NCBI GenBank assembly: GCA_021838065.1
Contig: JAKCEJ010000016.1
Coordinates: 1 to 17,928 of the forward strand
DNA from: Pseudomonadota bacterium
Lineage (GTDB): Bacteria > Pseudomonadota > Gammaproteobacteria > Steroidobacterales > Steroidobacteraceae
Direction of reading: 5' to 3'
Length of the DNA: 17,928 bases
Below the pieces are notes generated by a model, which saw only the letters and a program-made list of their open reading frames with translations, did not search any database and had not been told where the DNA came from. Position numbers and translations under genes: made by a program. This document shows positions 1 to 6,540 of the stretch, piece by piece; position 1 is the stretch's first letter, and each line of letters begins with the position of its first letter.

Positions 1-285
1 ACCAAGGCCGCGGTGGTCGGCCTGACCAAGTCCCTGGCCGCCGACTTCGTCGGCCGCGGCATTCGTTGCAACGCCATTTGTCCCGGGACGGTGGAGACAC
101 CTTCGCTCGAGCAGCGGCTGCGCTCCCAGGGGAACTACGAACAGACGCGCGCCACCTTCGTCGCCCGCCAGCCGATCGGCCGGATCGGTCGCCCGGAGGA
201 GATCGCCCAGCTGGTGGTGTATCTTGCCGGGGCCACCTACACCACCGGTCAGATCCACGTCATCGACGGCGGCTGGAGCATCTGA
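1..285 (+). CDS. SDR-family dehydrogenase, C-terminal part; 2-keto-3-deoxy-L-fuconate dehydrogenase-like
   Basis: The gene enters from the left edge in frame 1 and ends at TGA 283-285, so only the last 94 codons are seen. Visible: the residues just after the catalytic Tyr-x3-Lys (TKAAVVGLTKSLAADF), the post-catalytic stretch GIRCNAICPGTVETPS, and the C-terminal GRPEEIAQLVVYLA ... DGGW signature of classical NAD(P)-dependent short-chain dehydrogenases. The combination of RCNAICPGTVETPS, FVARQPIGRIG and the IHVIDGGWS ending is what I recall for 2-keto-3-deoxy-L-fuconate 4-dehydrogenase. That enzyme oxidises KDF to the 2,4-diketo acid, later hydrolysed to pyruvate and L-lactate. The SDR call is firm; substrate is by family resemblance only. 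The flavin dehydrogenase gene starts 50 bp downstream on the same strand, so the two are probably one operon. Confidence 0.85.
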   Translation, partial: TKAAVVGLTKSLAADFVGRGIRCNAICPGTVETPSLEQRLRSQGNYEQTRATFVARQPIGRIGRPEEIAQLVVYLAGATYTTGQIHVIDGGWSI

Positions 286-335
286 GCGGGATTGCCGCGA
301 ACATACCGAACTCAACGTCACCGGAGCGTCCGCAC

Positions 336-1532
336 ATGCCCTGGAAACGCCGTCCCTACACCGGGCACGATCTCAGCGCGGCGTTGAACATCGCCGATCT
401 TCGCGAAGCGGCGCGCCGCCGCGTGCCGGGCTTCGCCTTCGAGTACGTCGAGGGCGGCGCCGAGGACGAAGCGACGCTGCGCGGCAACCGCGAGGCGTTC
501 GCGGCGCTGCGGTTCGTTCCGCCGACGCTCGTCAACACCGAGGGGCGCAGCCTCGCCACAGAACTGCTGGGCACACCTTGCGGCGCACCGCTTGCAATCG
601 CCCCGACGGGGCTGAACGGCATGCTGCATCCGCACGGCGACATTGCCCTCGCGCGGGCCGCCGCCGCCTTCGGCATTCCCTATACGCTGAGCACAGTTTC
701 GACGACGCTGCTGGAGGAGGTGGCAAAACAGGCCGGCGGCCGGCTGTGGATGCAGCTCTACGTGATGCGCAATCGCGCGATCGCCGAAGACATCATGCAC
801 CGCGCGGCGGCGAGCGGCTACGAGGCGCTGCTGTTCACTACCGACGCGAACGTGTTCGGCAGCCGTGAATGGGACAAGCGCAATTACCGCACGCCTGGTC
901 ACCCTAGCCTGCGCGCGGCGCTCGACACACTCCGCCATCCCCGTTGGCTGACGCAAGTCCTTCTGCGTCACGGTATCCCGAGCTTCCGCAACATCGAGGC
1001 TTTCCTGCCCCCGGGCGCTGCGAATGCGGTCGGCGGCAGCACCATCATTCCGCAGATGTTCCTTCCCACCATCACGTGGGAGGACATCGCGTGGGTGCGG
1101 GAGCATTGGCCGCGCAAGCTCTTCATCAAGGGCGTGCTCAGCGTAGCGGATGCGCGCCACGCCGCCGGGCTCGGCTGCGATGGCATCGTGCTCACCAATC
1201 ACGGCGGCCGCCAGCTTGATTACTGTGTCGCGCCCATCGAGGTGCTCGGCGAAATCGCCGCCGAGGTCGGCGACCGCCTCACCGTGCTGATCGACAGCGG
1301 CTTTCGGCGCGGCACCGACATCGCCAAGGCGCTCGCCCTCGGCGCCGATGCGGTGCTGTTGGGACGCGCGGCGCTCTATGGACTCGCAGCGGCCGGGGAG
1401 GCCGGCGTGCGGCGCGCCCTGGAGATGCTCACGGTCGAACTCGACCGCGTGCTCGGTCAGCTGAGTTGCCGAACGGTGCGCGATCTCGGGCCGCATCTGC
1501 TGCGCGGCCCGGGGGTTCCGCCCGGCCGCTGA
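336..1532 (+). CDS. FMN-dependent alpha-hydroxy-acid dehydrogenase (LldD/MdlB family)
   Basis: 398 aa, the usual family length. It oxidises a 2-hydroxy acid (L-lactate, mandelate or similar) to the 2-oxo acid with FMN, normally passing electrons to quinone at the inner membrane. Visible residues: Tyr37 in the EYVEGGAEDEATLR segment, the FMN-binding APTGLNGM region (~89-96), Lys265 in FIKGVLS, the catalytic base His289 with Arg292 in TNHGGRQLD, and the phosphate-binding DSGFRRGTDIAKALALGA (320-337) and LLGRA. The DSGFRRG, ALYGLAAAGE and HPRW stretches read closer to mandelate dehydrogenase (MdlB) as I remember it than to E. coli LldD, so the substrate is open. ATG 336 is chosen because family similarity begins there; the frame is open further upstream but that part overlaps the SDR and is not family-like. 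It lies 50 bp after the SDR gene. Its last ~20 codons are part of the direct repeat at 1471-1608. Confidence 0.93.
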   Translation: MPWKRRPYTGHDLSAALNIADLREAARRRVPGFAFEYVEGGAEDEATLRGNREAFAALRFVPPTLVNTEGRSLATELLGTPCGAPLAIAPTGLNGMLHPHGDIALARAAAAFGIPYTLSTVSTTLLEEVAKQAGGRLWMQLYVMRNRAIAEDIMHRAAASGYEALLFTTDANVFGSREWDKRNYRTPGHPSLRAALDTLRHPRWLTQVLLRHGIPSFRNIEAFLPPGAANAVGGSTIIPQMFLPTITWEDIAWVREHWPRKLFIKGVLSVADARHAAGLGCDGIVLTNHGGRQLDYCVAPIEVLGEIAAEVGDRLTVLIDSGFRRGTDIAKALALGADAVLLGRAALYGLAAAGEAGVRRALEMLTVELDRVLGQLSCRTVRDLGPHLLRGPGVPPGR

Positions 1533-1608
1533 GGCACGGCGGCGTCGGCTCAGTCGGTTCCGGCGAGCACCTTGCCGGGGTTGAGGATGTTGCGCGGATC
1601 GGGCGCCG
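1471..1608 (+). repeat. Left copy of a 138-bp direct repeat flanking the glycosidase gene
   Basis: This segment aligns without gaps to 4100-4237 at a constant offset of 2,629 bp. By my hand count 114 of 138 bases match, and 73 of 78 in 1531-1608. It spans the last ~20 codons and stop of the FMN dehydrogenase gene, the short spacer, and (on the minus strand) the last ~17 codons and stop of the FAD dehydrogenase relic. Beyond 1608 similarity to the right copy stops. It looks like a duplicated tail-to-tail gene junction, not an insertion-sequence end: no inverted termini and no transposase are present. Confidence 0.85.
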
Positions 1609-1636
1609 CTGCCAGCTATTCCACCCGCTGCGCCAT
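1550..1636 (-). pseudogene. 29-codon relic of a duplicate FAD-linked dehydrogenase gene (large in-frame internal deletion)
   Basis: Read on the minus strand from ATG 1634-1636 this gives MAQRVE, an amber stop, then LAAAPDPRNILNPGKVLAG-TD and TGA at 1550-1552. The first part matches the start of the intact gene at 4179-5582 (MTQLIDQLAAA), position for position, with the TAG standing where that gene has a Gln codon. The second part matches its end (ALDPRNILNPGKVLAGTG). The two join where the intact gene carries the same hexamer GCGCTC at both places (plus-strand 5547-5552 and 4230-4235), 1,317 bp or exactly 439 codons apart; the relic has GCGCCC. Upstream of the start, 12 bases (1650-1661) equal 5597-5608, just upstream of the intact gene. 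It is a non-coding remnant of a second gene copy. Confidence 0.8.
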
Positions 1637-1848
1637 GGCGAATCCCCGGCTCGCAAGGGCCGTTCCGTGCGCCGTGTACTCGATGAGCCCGCGACTGCGC
1701 TGCAGCGCCGCGACGCATGTGCGGCCCGGGGGCTGGCGCGATGCCGATCCCGGAGCCGGCCCGCCCGCCGGCGCAGCGCGGCAGGCCTGCTACGCAAGCG
1801 GTCTTCGAGCTGCGTGAGTCAACCCGACGCCTGAACAATCGGGGGCCT
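1637..1848. other. Gene-free stretch between the FAD-dehydrogenase relic and the glycosidase stop
   Basis: About 210 bp. The part nearest the relic (1637-1664) resembles the DNA just upstream of the intact FAD dehydrogenase start (5583-5611), including the shared 12-mer at 1650-1661. From about 1665 to 1848 I see no family-like reading frame, no clear promoter and no convincing hairpin. Frames open here on both strands give low-complexity Arg/Ala-rich translations typical of GC-rich non-coding DNA. It is probably decayed upstream sequence of the lost gene copy plus DNA that came with the glycosidase. Confidence 0.6.
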
Positions 1849-4053
1849 TCAGCGAATGACGTGAATCAGGTAGCTGGTGGCCGGGCGGGCTCCGATGGGG
1901 ATTTCCCAGCCGGTTTCGACCATTTTGCCCCGCAGCTCGCCCAGAGGACGGGATTCGCCATCGAGCGGGGTGACGATCATCCCCACCGCTCCTACGATGT
2001 CCTTCAGCTTCACCCATCCGCGGATCACCTCGATGCGCGTCGGCGCCTTGCCCCAAACACTGAAGTCGGTGCGGCTTGCGTTCCAGACCGAGCCGGTGTT
2101 TTCGACTCTGCCGGTTGCGGTGAGCAGCATCAGGGACGAAGTCGACAACGGCTTGCCATCGAGCGAGGAAAGGGTGATGGAGCAGAACTTGTTTTCAACG
2201 TCGGCGGATAACTGCGAGGTTCCAACCCCATAGGTTGAAACGAAGCCGACGAGGGCCGTGCTCCTGGGAGTGTCAATCGTGACCAGGCCTCCTTTCGCAC
2301 GCGAATGCCACCAGGCCAACTGTCCGGTGTCGGAGCGGAACGGGTTGGACGGCTCGTCATGAAAGCCCTGGGTTGGCTGGCAATCCAGGCAGCGGATGCG
2401 CGAGCCGTGCTCGAGGGGCAGGAAGAGCGGGAAGCCAGGAGTGAAGTACGGCATGAAGGACTGCGGAAGGCGCATGCTCTCGTCAACCTGCTGCGTCGAA
2501 TAAGTCCGCTCGACGATTCTTTTGGCCGCAGCGACATCGTGGCGCAGGAACAAAAGCGCGCCCACGGGCATCTCCGCTATCTTGACCGGATCTTCCGAAA
2601 TATCAAAATGGTCGCCGATCACCGGGCGCCACAATCCAGTCACCTTGGGCTCGAAGCTATAAATGAAAATCCCATCCCAATCCTGGAACGCGCCGTAAGC
2701 AGCCAGAATAGGGATCAGCTCGGCTTCGTAGTCATTGGGGAACGGCTCATTCACCTCGCTCACGATGAAAGGCTTATGGGCCATTGTTGAGCGGCTGAGT
2801 AAGACGGGCAGCGAGTGCAGCGGATCATCGACCATCGGAGTGTTGCGGTGAACTGTGATCGCAGGATGCTGCCAATAGCCGTGCGCGCCCACAATATCCA
2901 TTTCGGAATTGGCGCGCAGTAGTGGCATGCCGGGGATGAAATAGGTGTGGTCGGCGGTCCCCATGATCAGCGACTTCACGTGAAGCGTCTGCTTGAGGTA
3001 CGAGCGTATGTCTTGGAAGAAGCCGCTCTCAACATGGTTGAAAAAGGCCGCTTCGGCATAGAAAACAGGCGCCGGGGTTGAGCCGAAATCCTGCCTCTGG
3101 GTGATCGAAAAGGGCTTCCGCGCGTTGAGGCCGGCGAGTTTGCGAAGGCGGCCGAGCTCGGCCGGAGAGTACGTCGTTTTCAACCAACTGTTGTATTGAC
3201 GCGTGAGCATCGCTTTGTAATAGGGCGTCAAATCGAGCTGGAAGCGCGGCGCGCCCGGCACGAGCTTGCCCCGCAGCCAATTCCTCTGCCAAAACTCGAG
3301 GAGCGAGTTTTCGTTGACGATTTCGACGATGGCGACTGCCGGCTCGTTGTTGTATCGCGTTTTGGTGTACGGGTTGTAGTGAGTCAGCAGCTGCCGTGCG
3401 TAGTCTTTCTGGAGCTGGATCAGGCGCGGGTCAAATTCCGTGATTGCTTTTGCGGCGCCAATCAGCTTGTAGTCACGGACATCGTCTCCTTTCTTGTAGC
3501 GGCGGCCGACGTTCAGATTGAAGTCGACGTAAATCCCGTTTTTCTTCAGTTGGTAAACCAGATAGTCGAGGCGGTCCAGTTGGCCCGGGTCCATGACCTG
3601 GCTCGTGGCCGCATTTCCATCCAAGAGACCGCTGGGAGTGTAGGTGACGGGGATACTGCCCGCCGCGCGATGTTGCTGCTGGGTCAAATCCAGGAATTGG
3701 AAGCGAACGCAGTTCACGCCCAGTTGGGCCAGTGCCCGCGCATAGGTCTTCGCGTCTTGTTTGGGGGGGAGCAACGCCGAGCCCGGAGTCCAGCCGGTGA
3801 CGTTGACGCCCCAGATCCGAAAGCGTTTGCCATCCGGTGTGACCAGGTGGCCGCCGGCAACGCGGATGAAACCCTCCTTGCCCGCGGGGGCGGACAGCAG
3901 GAAACGCACGTCGGCGCTGGAATTTGCTCGAAGCTGGTGATTAATGGTGAAGACCTGAAGGCGCGGTCCACCGTCGATGGACGGTGGCTTGGCCGCTTGC
4001 GCGCATGGTGCAACCGGCAGGGCCAGCAGACATCCCATCAGTAGTTTGCGCAT
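1849..4053 (-). CDS. Secreted glycoside hydrolase, clan GH-A-like (cellulase/GH5-type TIM barrel), family unassigned
   Basis: 734 aa. Residues 1-20 form a Sec signal peptide (Arg-Lys, a hydrophobic core, cleavage after AQA). The N-terminal half is a TIM barrel of the cellulase superfamily: GKRFRIWGVNVTGW (75-88), LGVNCVRFQFLDL (111-123), LDRLDYLVYQLKKNGIYVD (159-177), the candidate acid/base Glu248 in EIVNENS, and the candidate nucleophile Glu433 in FIVSEVNEP. The region from about 500 looks beta-rich, as an accessory domain would be. Exact family and substrate (beta-linked glycan or oligosaccharide) cannot be read. ATG 4051-4053 is chosen because it starts the signal peptide and has AGGA 10-13 bases upstream; the frame is open to 4560 but that part overlaps the FAD dehydrogenase. 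The gene is AT-richer than its neighbours (52-58% G+C in the lines I counted) and sits between two copies of a direct repeat, which suggests transfer or insertion. Confidence 0.88.
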   Translation of the reverse strand: MRKLLMGCLLALPVAPCAQAAKPPSIDGGPRLQVFTINHQLRANSSADVRFLLSAPAGKEGFIRVAGGHLVTPDGKRFRIWGVNVTGWTPGSALLPPKQDAKTYARALAQLGVNCVRFQFLDLTQQQHRAAGSIPVTYTPSGLLDGNAATSQVMDPGQLDRLDYLVYQLKKNGIYVDFNLNVGRRYKKGDDVRDYKLIGAAKAITEFDPRLIQLQKDYARQLLTHYNPYTKTRYNNEPAVAIVEIVNENSLLEFWQRNWLRGKLVPGAPRFQLDLTPYYKAMLTRQYNSWLKTTYSPAELGRLRKLAGLNARKPFSITQRQDFGSTPAPVFYAEAAFFNHVESGFFQDIRSYLKQTLHVKSLIMGTADHTYFIPGMPLLRANSEMDIVGAHGYWQHPAITVHRNTPMVDDPLHSLPVLLSRSTMAHKPFIVSEVNEPFPNDYEAELIPILAAYGAFQDWDGIFIYSFEPKVTGLWRPVIGDHFDISEDPVKIAEMPVGALLFLRHDVAAAKRIVERTYSTQQVDESMRLPQSFMPYFTPGFPLFLPLEHGSRIRCLDCQPTQGFHDEPSNPFRSDTGQLAWWHSRAKGGLVTIDTPRSTALVGFVSTYGVGTSQLSADVENKFCSITLSSLDGKPLSTSSLMLLTATGRVENTGSVWNASRTDFSVWGKAPTRIEVIRGWVKLKDIVGAVGMIVTPLDGESRPLGELRGKMVETGWEIPIGARPATSYLIHVIR

Positions 4054-4092
4054 CGATCCACGTCCTAAGCCACCGGTCAGAAATGAATGAAT

Positions 4093-4161
4093 TGCCGCCG
4101 CACGGCGCGCGATCTCAGGTCGCGCAGCAGGTGCGGCCCCGCGGCCTTGCCCGGCTGCTGA
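4093..4161 (+). pseudogene. In-phase relic of the last ~22 codons of an FMN hydroxyacid dehydrogenase gene
   Basis: Reading TGC 4093 to TGA 4159-4161 gives CRRTARDL followed by 14 residues and a stop. The intact gene ends SCRTVRDL followed by 14 residues and a stop at the matching place, 2,629 bp to the left. There are no indels, and the TGA stops coincide. The middle has diverged strongly (blocks of 3/10 and 4/10 identity), as expected for a fragment without selection. Upstream of 4093 the similarity ends within a few bases, close to the glycosidase start at 4053. The piece carries no function that I can see. Confidence 0.6.
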
Positions 4162-4237
4162 CGCACGGCGGCGTCGGTTCAGCCGGTTCCGGCGAGCACC
4201 TTGCCGGGGTTGAGGATGTTGCGCGGATCGAGCGCCA
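4100..4237 (+). repeat. Right copy of the 138-bp direct repeat
   Basis: This is the partner of 1471-1608 (offset 2,629 bp, ungapped, 114/138 identical by hand count). It contains the decayed FMN-dehydrogenase tail, the spacer, and the true 3' end of the intact FAD dehydrogenase gene. The block 4184-4230 is identical to 1555-1601. High identity in the FAD-gene part and low identity in the FMN-gene part of this copy fit selection acting only on the FAD gene here. Confidence 0.85.
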
Positions 4238-5582
4238 TCTTGAGCGTGCGCATCAGCGCGATTTCCTCGGGCGTGCGCGAGCACGACAGGAAGGCGCGCT
4301 TCTGCAGGCCGATGCCGTGCTCGCCGGAGATCGACGATCCGGGGCGCGTCGCGAGCGCGCCGTAGACCTGTGCCTCGATCTCGTGATGCGCCTGCGGCGA
4401 TGCGTCCTTCACTCCGACCATCAAGTGCAGGTTCCCGTCGCCGAGATGACCCCACACCACGAAACGGCACTCGCTTCCCCACCGCGCGCTCAGCGCGCGG
4501 TGGACTTCGTCCAGGTAGCCCGGCATGTCGTCGATCTTGAGGCTCACGTCGAACGCGCACATCGGCCCCTCGCGCGTCACCTGCGGCACATCATCGCGCA
4601 GGCCCCACATTGCCTTGCGCTCGGTATCCGATTTGGCAATGACCGCATCGGCCACCTCGCCTGCCTCGAGCGCGCCCGCGAGCACATTCTCGAAATGCTC
4701 CGCATCGGCCGGCACATTCACCCCGCGGGTCTCGACCAGGACATAGAACGGATGGCCGTGCGGCAGGACCGGCCGGCCGAGCGCCGGCGCCGTCGTCACC
4801 AGACGGTAGAATTCCGCCCACATCACCTCGAAGGATGACAGCGAGCCGCCCAACTCGCGCTCGAGGCGCGTGAGGGTGCGCGGCAGGTGCTCGAACGCGT
4901 CCACGGCGAGCAGCGCGACGTTCTCGCTCAGCGGTTTCGGGCGTACGCGCAGCACGGCGCGCGTCACGACGCCGAGCGTGCCCTCCGAGCCGATGAACAG
5001 CTGCTTCAGATCGTAGCCCGCGTTGTTCTTGATGAGCGTGTTCAGCGTGTTGATCACGGTGCCGTCGGCGAGCACCGCCTCGAGCCCGAGGACCATGTCG
5101 CGGGTCATCCCCCAGCGCAGCACTCGATTGCCGCCGGCGTTGGTGGCGATCACCCCGCCTACCGTGGCCGAGCCGCGTGCGCCCAGATCGAGCGGCAGGA
5201 GCAGGCCGCGGGCCTCGGCCCCCTCACAGGCCTTCTGCAGAATGCAGCCCGCCTGCACGCGCATCACGCGGTTGGTCTCGTCGATCTGCTCGATGGCGTT
5301 CATCCGCTCGAGCGAAAGCGCCAGCGCGCCGTCGGCGCTCGCCCCGTCCACGAGCCCCGTGCAGCCGCCCCAGGGCACCACGGCCTGGCCCGCGGCATGC
5401 GCGAGCCTCAGAATGCGCACCACATCGGCGGTCGTGCGGGGCCGCAGGACCGCAAGCGGCGTGCCCAGATCGACGGCGAGCCCGTGAGTCTGCGCGGCAT
5501 CACGTGCCTCGAGCGCTGCCGCGCCGCTCAGGACGGCGTCCGGGCCGAGCGCGGCCGCCAGTTGATCGATCAGTTGCGTCAT
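4179..5582 (-). CDS. FAD-linked 2-hydroxyacid dehydrogenase (GlcD/D-lactate dehydrogenase type)
   Basis: 467 aa, full length for the family that oxidises D-lactate, glycolate or D-2-hydroxyglutarate and feeds electrons to the respiratory chain. Domain order is an N-terminal FAD-binding (PCMH/VAO) domain with the pyrophosphate loop PWGGCTGLVDGA (70-81), GGVIATNAGGNRVLRWG (142-158) and NNAGYDLKQLFIGSEGTLGVVT (186-207), then the C-terminal FAD-oxidase domain with GHLGDGNLHL (378-387, metal and substrate site histidines), GEHGIG (420-425) and the DPRNILNPGK tail. ATG 5580-5582 fits the family start; a TTG seven codons earlier is possible. It is convergent with the FMN enzyme, now separated by the glycosidase, and divergent from a GntR regulator. 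The two flavoenzymes could between them handle both lactate enantiomers. Substrate is not decided by sequence. Confidence 0.92.
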   Translation of the reverse strand: MTQLIDQLAAALGPDAVLSGAAALEARDAAQTHGLAVDLGTPLAVLRPRTTADVVRILRLAHAAGQAVVPWGGCTGLVDGASADGALALSLERMNAIEQIDETNRVMRVQAGCILQKACEGAEARGLLLPLDLGARGSATVGGVIATNAGGNRVLRWGMTRDMVLGLEAVLADGTVINTLNTLIKNNAGYDLKQLFIGSEGTLGVVTRAVLRVRPKPLSENVALLAVDAFEHLPRTLTRLERELGGSLSSFEVMWAEFYRLVTTAPALGRPVLPHGHPFYVLVETRGVNVPADAEHFENVLAGALEAGEVADAVIAKSDTERKAMWGLRDDVPQVTREGPMCAFDVSLKIDDMPGYLDEVHRALSARWGSECRFVVWGHLGDGNLHLMVGVKDASPQAHHEIEAQVYGALATRPGSSISGEHGIGLQKRAFLSCSRTPEEIALMRTLKMALDPRNILNPGKVLAGTG

Positions 5583-5624
5583 GGGGCTCTGCCCGCCTCG
5601 CAAGGGCCATTAAATAATATAAAT

Positions 5625-5654
5625 ATCATGAGTCGACGGCCCGGCCAGCGTCAA
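5625..5654 (-). promoter_or_regulatory. Possible promoter of the FAD dehydrogenase gene in an AT-rich island
   Basis: On the minus strand TTGACG (5649-5654) is followed after 18 bases by CATGAT (5625-5630), four of six for a -10 box. It lies in the only AT-rich patch between the divergent genes (5609-5630, almost pure A/T). An alternative -10, TATATT, lies closer to the gene without a good -35 partner. No clear palindromic operator was found. Confidence 0.4.
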
Positions 5655-5726
5655 GCTGTCCGCGGTGTTGGGTGCGCAGCGAGCGCTCAGGGTGATGATT
5701 CGAGGTTCGCCGCGGCCCTGGGGCGT

Positions 5727-5732
5727 TATACT
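5727..5732 (+). promoter_or_regulatory. Probable -10 box for the GntR regulator gene
   Basis: TATACT matches TATAAT in five of six positions and lies 34 bases before ATG 5767. No good -35 box is visible 16-18 bases upstream, so the promoter would be weak or activator-dependent. Confidence 0.4.
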
Positions 5733-5766
5733 CACCGGCGTCAACTGCTCCGAGAGTACGCCATCG

Positions 5767-6540
5767 ATGCGACCGAGGACGCCCGCTTCGTCCGCCAGGG
5801 CCCCGGGCACGAAGGCCCTGCGGCTGCACGGGACCATCGCCCGCGACATCGGCGTGCGCATCGTGACCGGCCGCCTCGCGCCCGGCGGCGTGTTGGATGG
5901 CGAGATCGCCGCCAGCGAGCAGCTCAAGGTGTCCCGTACCGCTTATCGCGAGGCGCTGCGCATCCTCGCGGCCAAGGGGCTGGTCGAGTCGCGGCCGAAG
6001 CTCGGCACGCGGGTCAGCGATTCGGGCGCGTGGCACCTGCTCGATCCGGACGTGGTGTCGTGGATCTTCAGCGCTCATCCCGACGAGCGGCTGCTCAACG
6101 GCCTGTTCGAGCTGCGCACCATCGTCGAGCCGGCCGCCGCCGCGCTTGCCGCCACGCGGCGCACCCAGGAGCAGCTGCACAGCCTGCGGCGCGCGCTCGA
6201 TGACATGGCGGCCGAGTCCCTCGCCGTCGATGCGGGCCGGCAGGCGGACCGGCGGTTTCACTCGCTGCTGCTCGAAGCCTCGGGCAATCCGTTCCTGGCC
6301 TCTCTCACCAGCGGCATCGCCGCCGCGGTCACCTGGACCACGATCTTCAAACAGCGCGCCGCGCCGCTGAGACGCGATCCGCTGCCCGACCACCAGCGGG
6401 TTTACGAGGCGGTCGAGCGGCGCGATCCGGCGGCCGCGCGCGCGGCCATGACCGATCTGGTGCGCCTGGCGCTGCTCGACACCACGCGCGCCAGGCCGCT
6501 CAGGAGGCCACCAGCTGCTCGTCGTGCACGGCGCCGGTAG
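5767..6540 (+). CDS. GntR-family transcriptional regulator, FCD (FadR) subfamily
   Basis: 257 aa from ATG 5767. Residues ~19-85 form the winged helix: ARDIGVRIVTGRLAPGGVL, then EIAASEQLKVSRTAYREALRILAAKGLVESRPKLGTRV in the usual order. Residues ~105-245 are the all-helical FCD sensor: FELRTIVEPAAAALAA (114-129), then Asp161 and His165 in DRRFHSLLLEASGN, which are metal/ligand positions, then a late His in PDHQRVYEAVERRD. FCD regulators usually bind a sugar acid or hydroxy acid and release a repressed operator. It lies between the FAD dehydrogenase and the sugar-acid genes and may control either side. Its 3' end overlaps the 3' end of the convergent MFS gene by 41 bp. The frame is open upstream to 5665, but those residues do not look like the family. 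Paralogous to the regulator at 11498-12286. Confidence 0.9.
   Translation: MRPRTPASSARAPGTKALRLHGTIARDIGVRIVTGRLAPGGVLDGEIAASEQLKVSRTAYREALRILAAKGLVESRPKLGTRVSDSGAWHLLDPDVVSWIFSAHPDERLLNGLFELRTIVEPAAAALAATRRTQEQLHSLRRALDDMAAESLAVDAGRQADRRFHSLLLEASGNPFLASLTSGIAAAVTWTTIFKQRAAPLRRDPLPDHQRVYEAVERRDPAAARAAMTDLVRLALLDTTRARPLRRPPAARRARRR

Noticed and set aside
66..335. Upstream extension of the FMN dehydrogenase
   Set aside because: The frame is open, but residues before MPWKRRPYTG overlap the SDR gene in another frame and are not family-like.
286..335. Separate promoter for the FMN dehydrogenase
   Set aside because: The 50-bp gap has no -10/-35 pair; co-transcription with the SDR gene is simpler.
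318..1838. 506-codon minus-strand frame opposite the FMN dehydrogenase
   Set aside because: A GC-rich shadow. Its N-terminal part happens to cover the FAD-dehydrogenase relic, but in a different frame.
1471..4237. The repeat-flanked segment as an insertion sequence or transposon
   Set aside because: The flanks are direct copies of gene ends, without inverted termini, short target duplications or a transposase.
4054..4560. N-terminal extension of the glycosidase
   Set aside because: The frame is open through the FAD dehydrogenase 3' end, but the signal peptide and AGGA ribosome site place the start at 4053.
4887..6203. 438-codon and similar plus-strand frames opposite the FAD dehydrogenase
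   Set aside because: Antisense shadow of the FAD dehydrogenase that also crosses into another frame of the GntR gene; no motifs.
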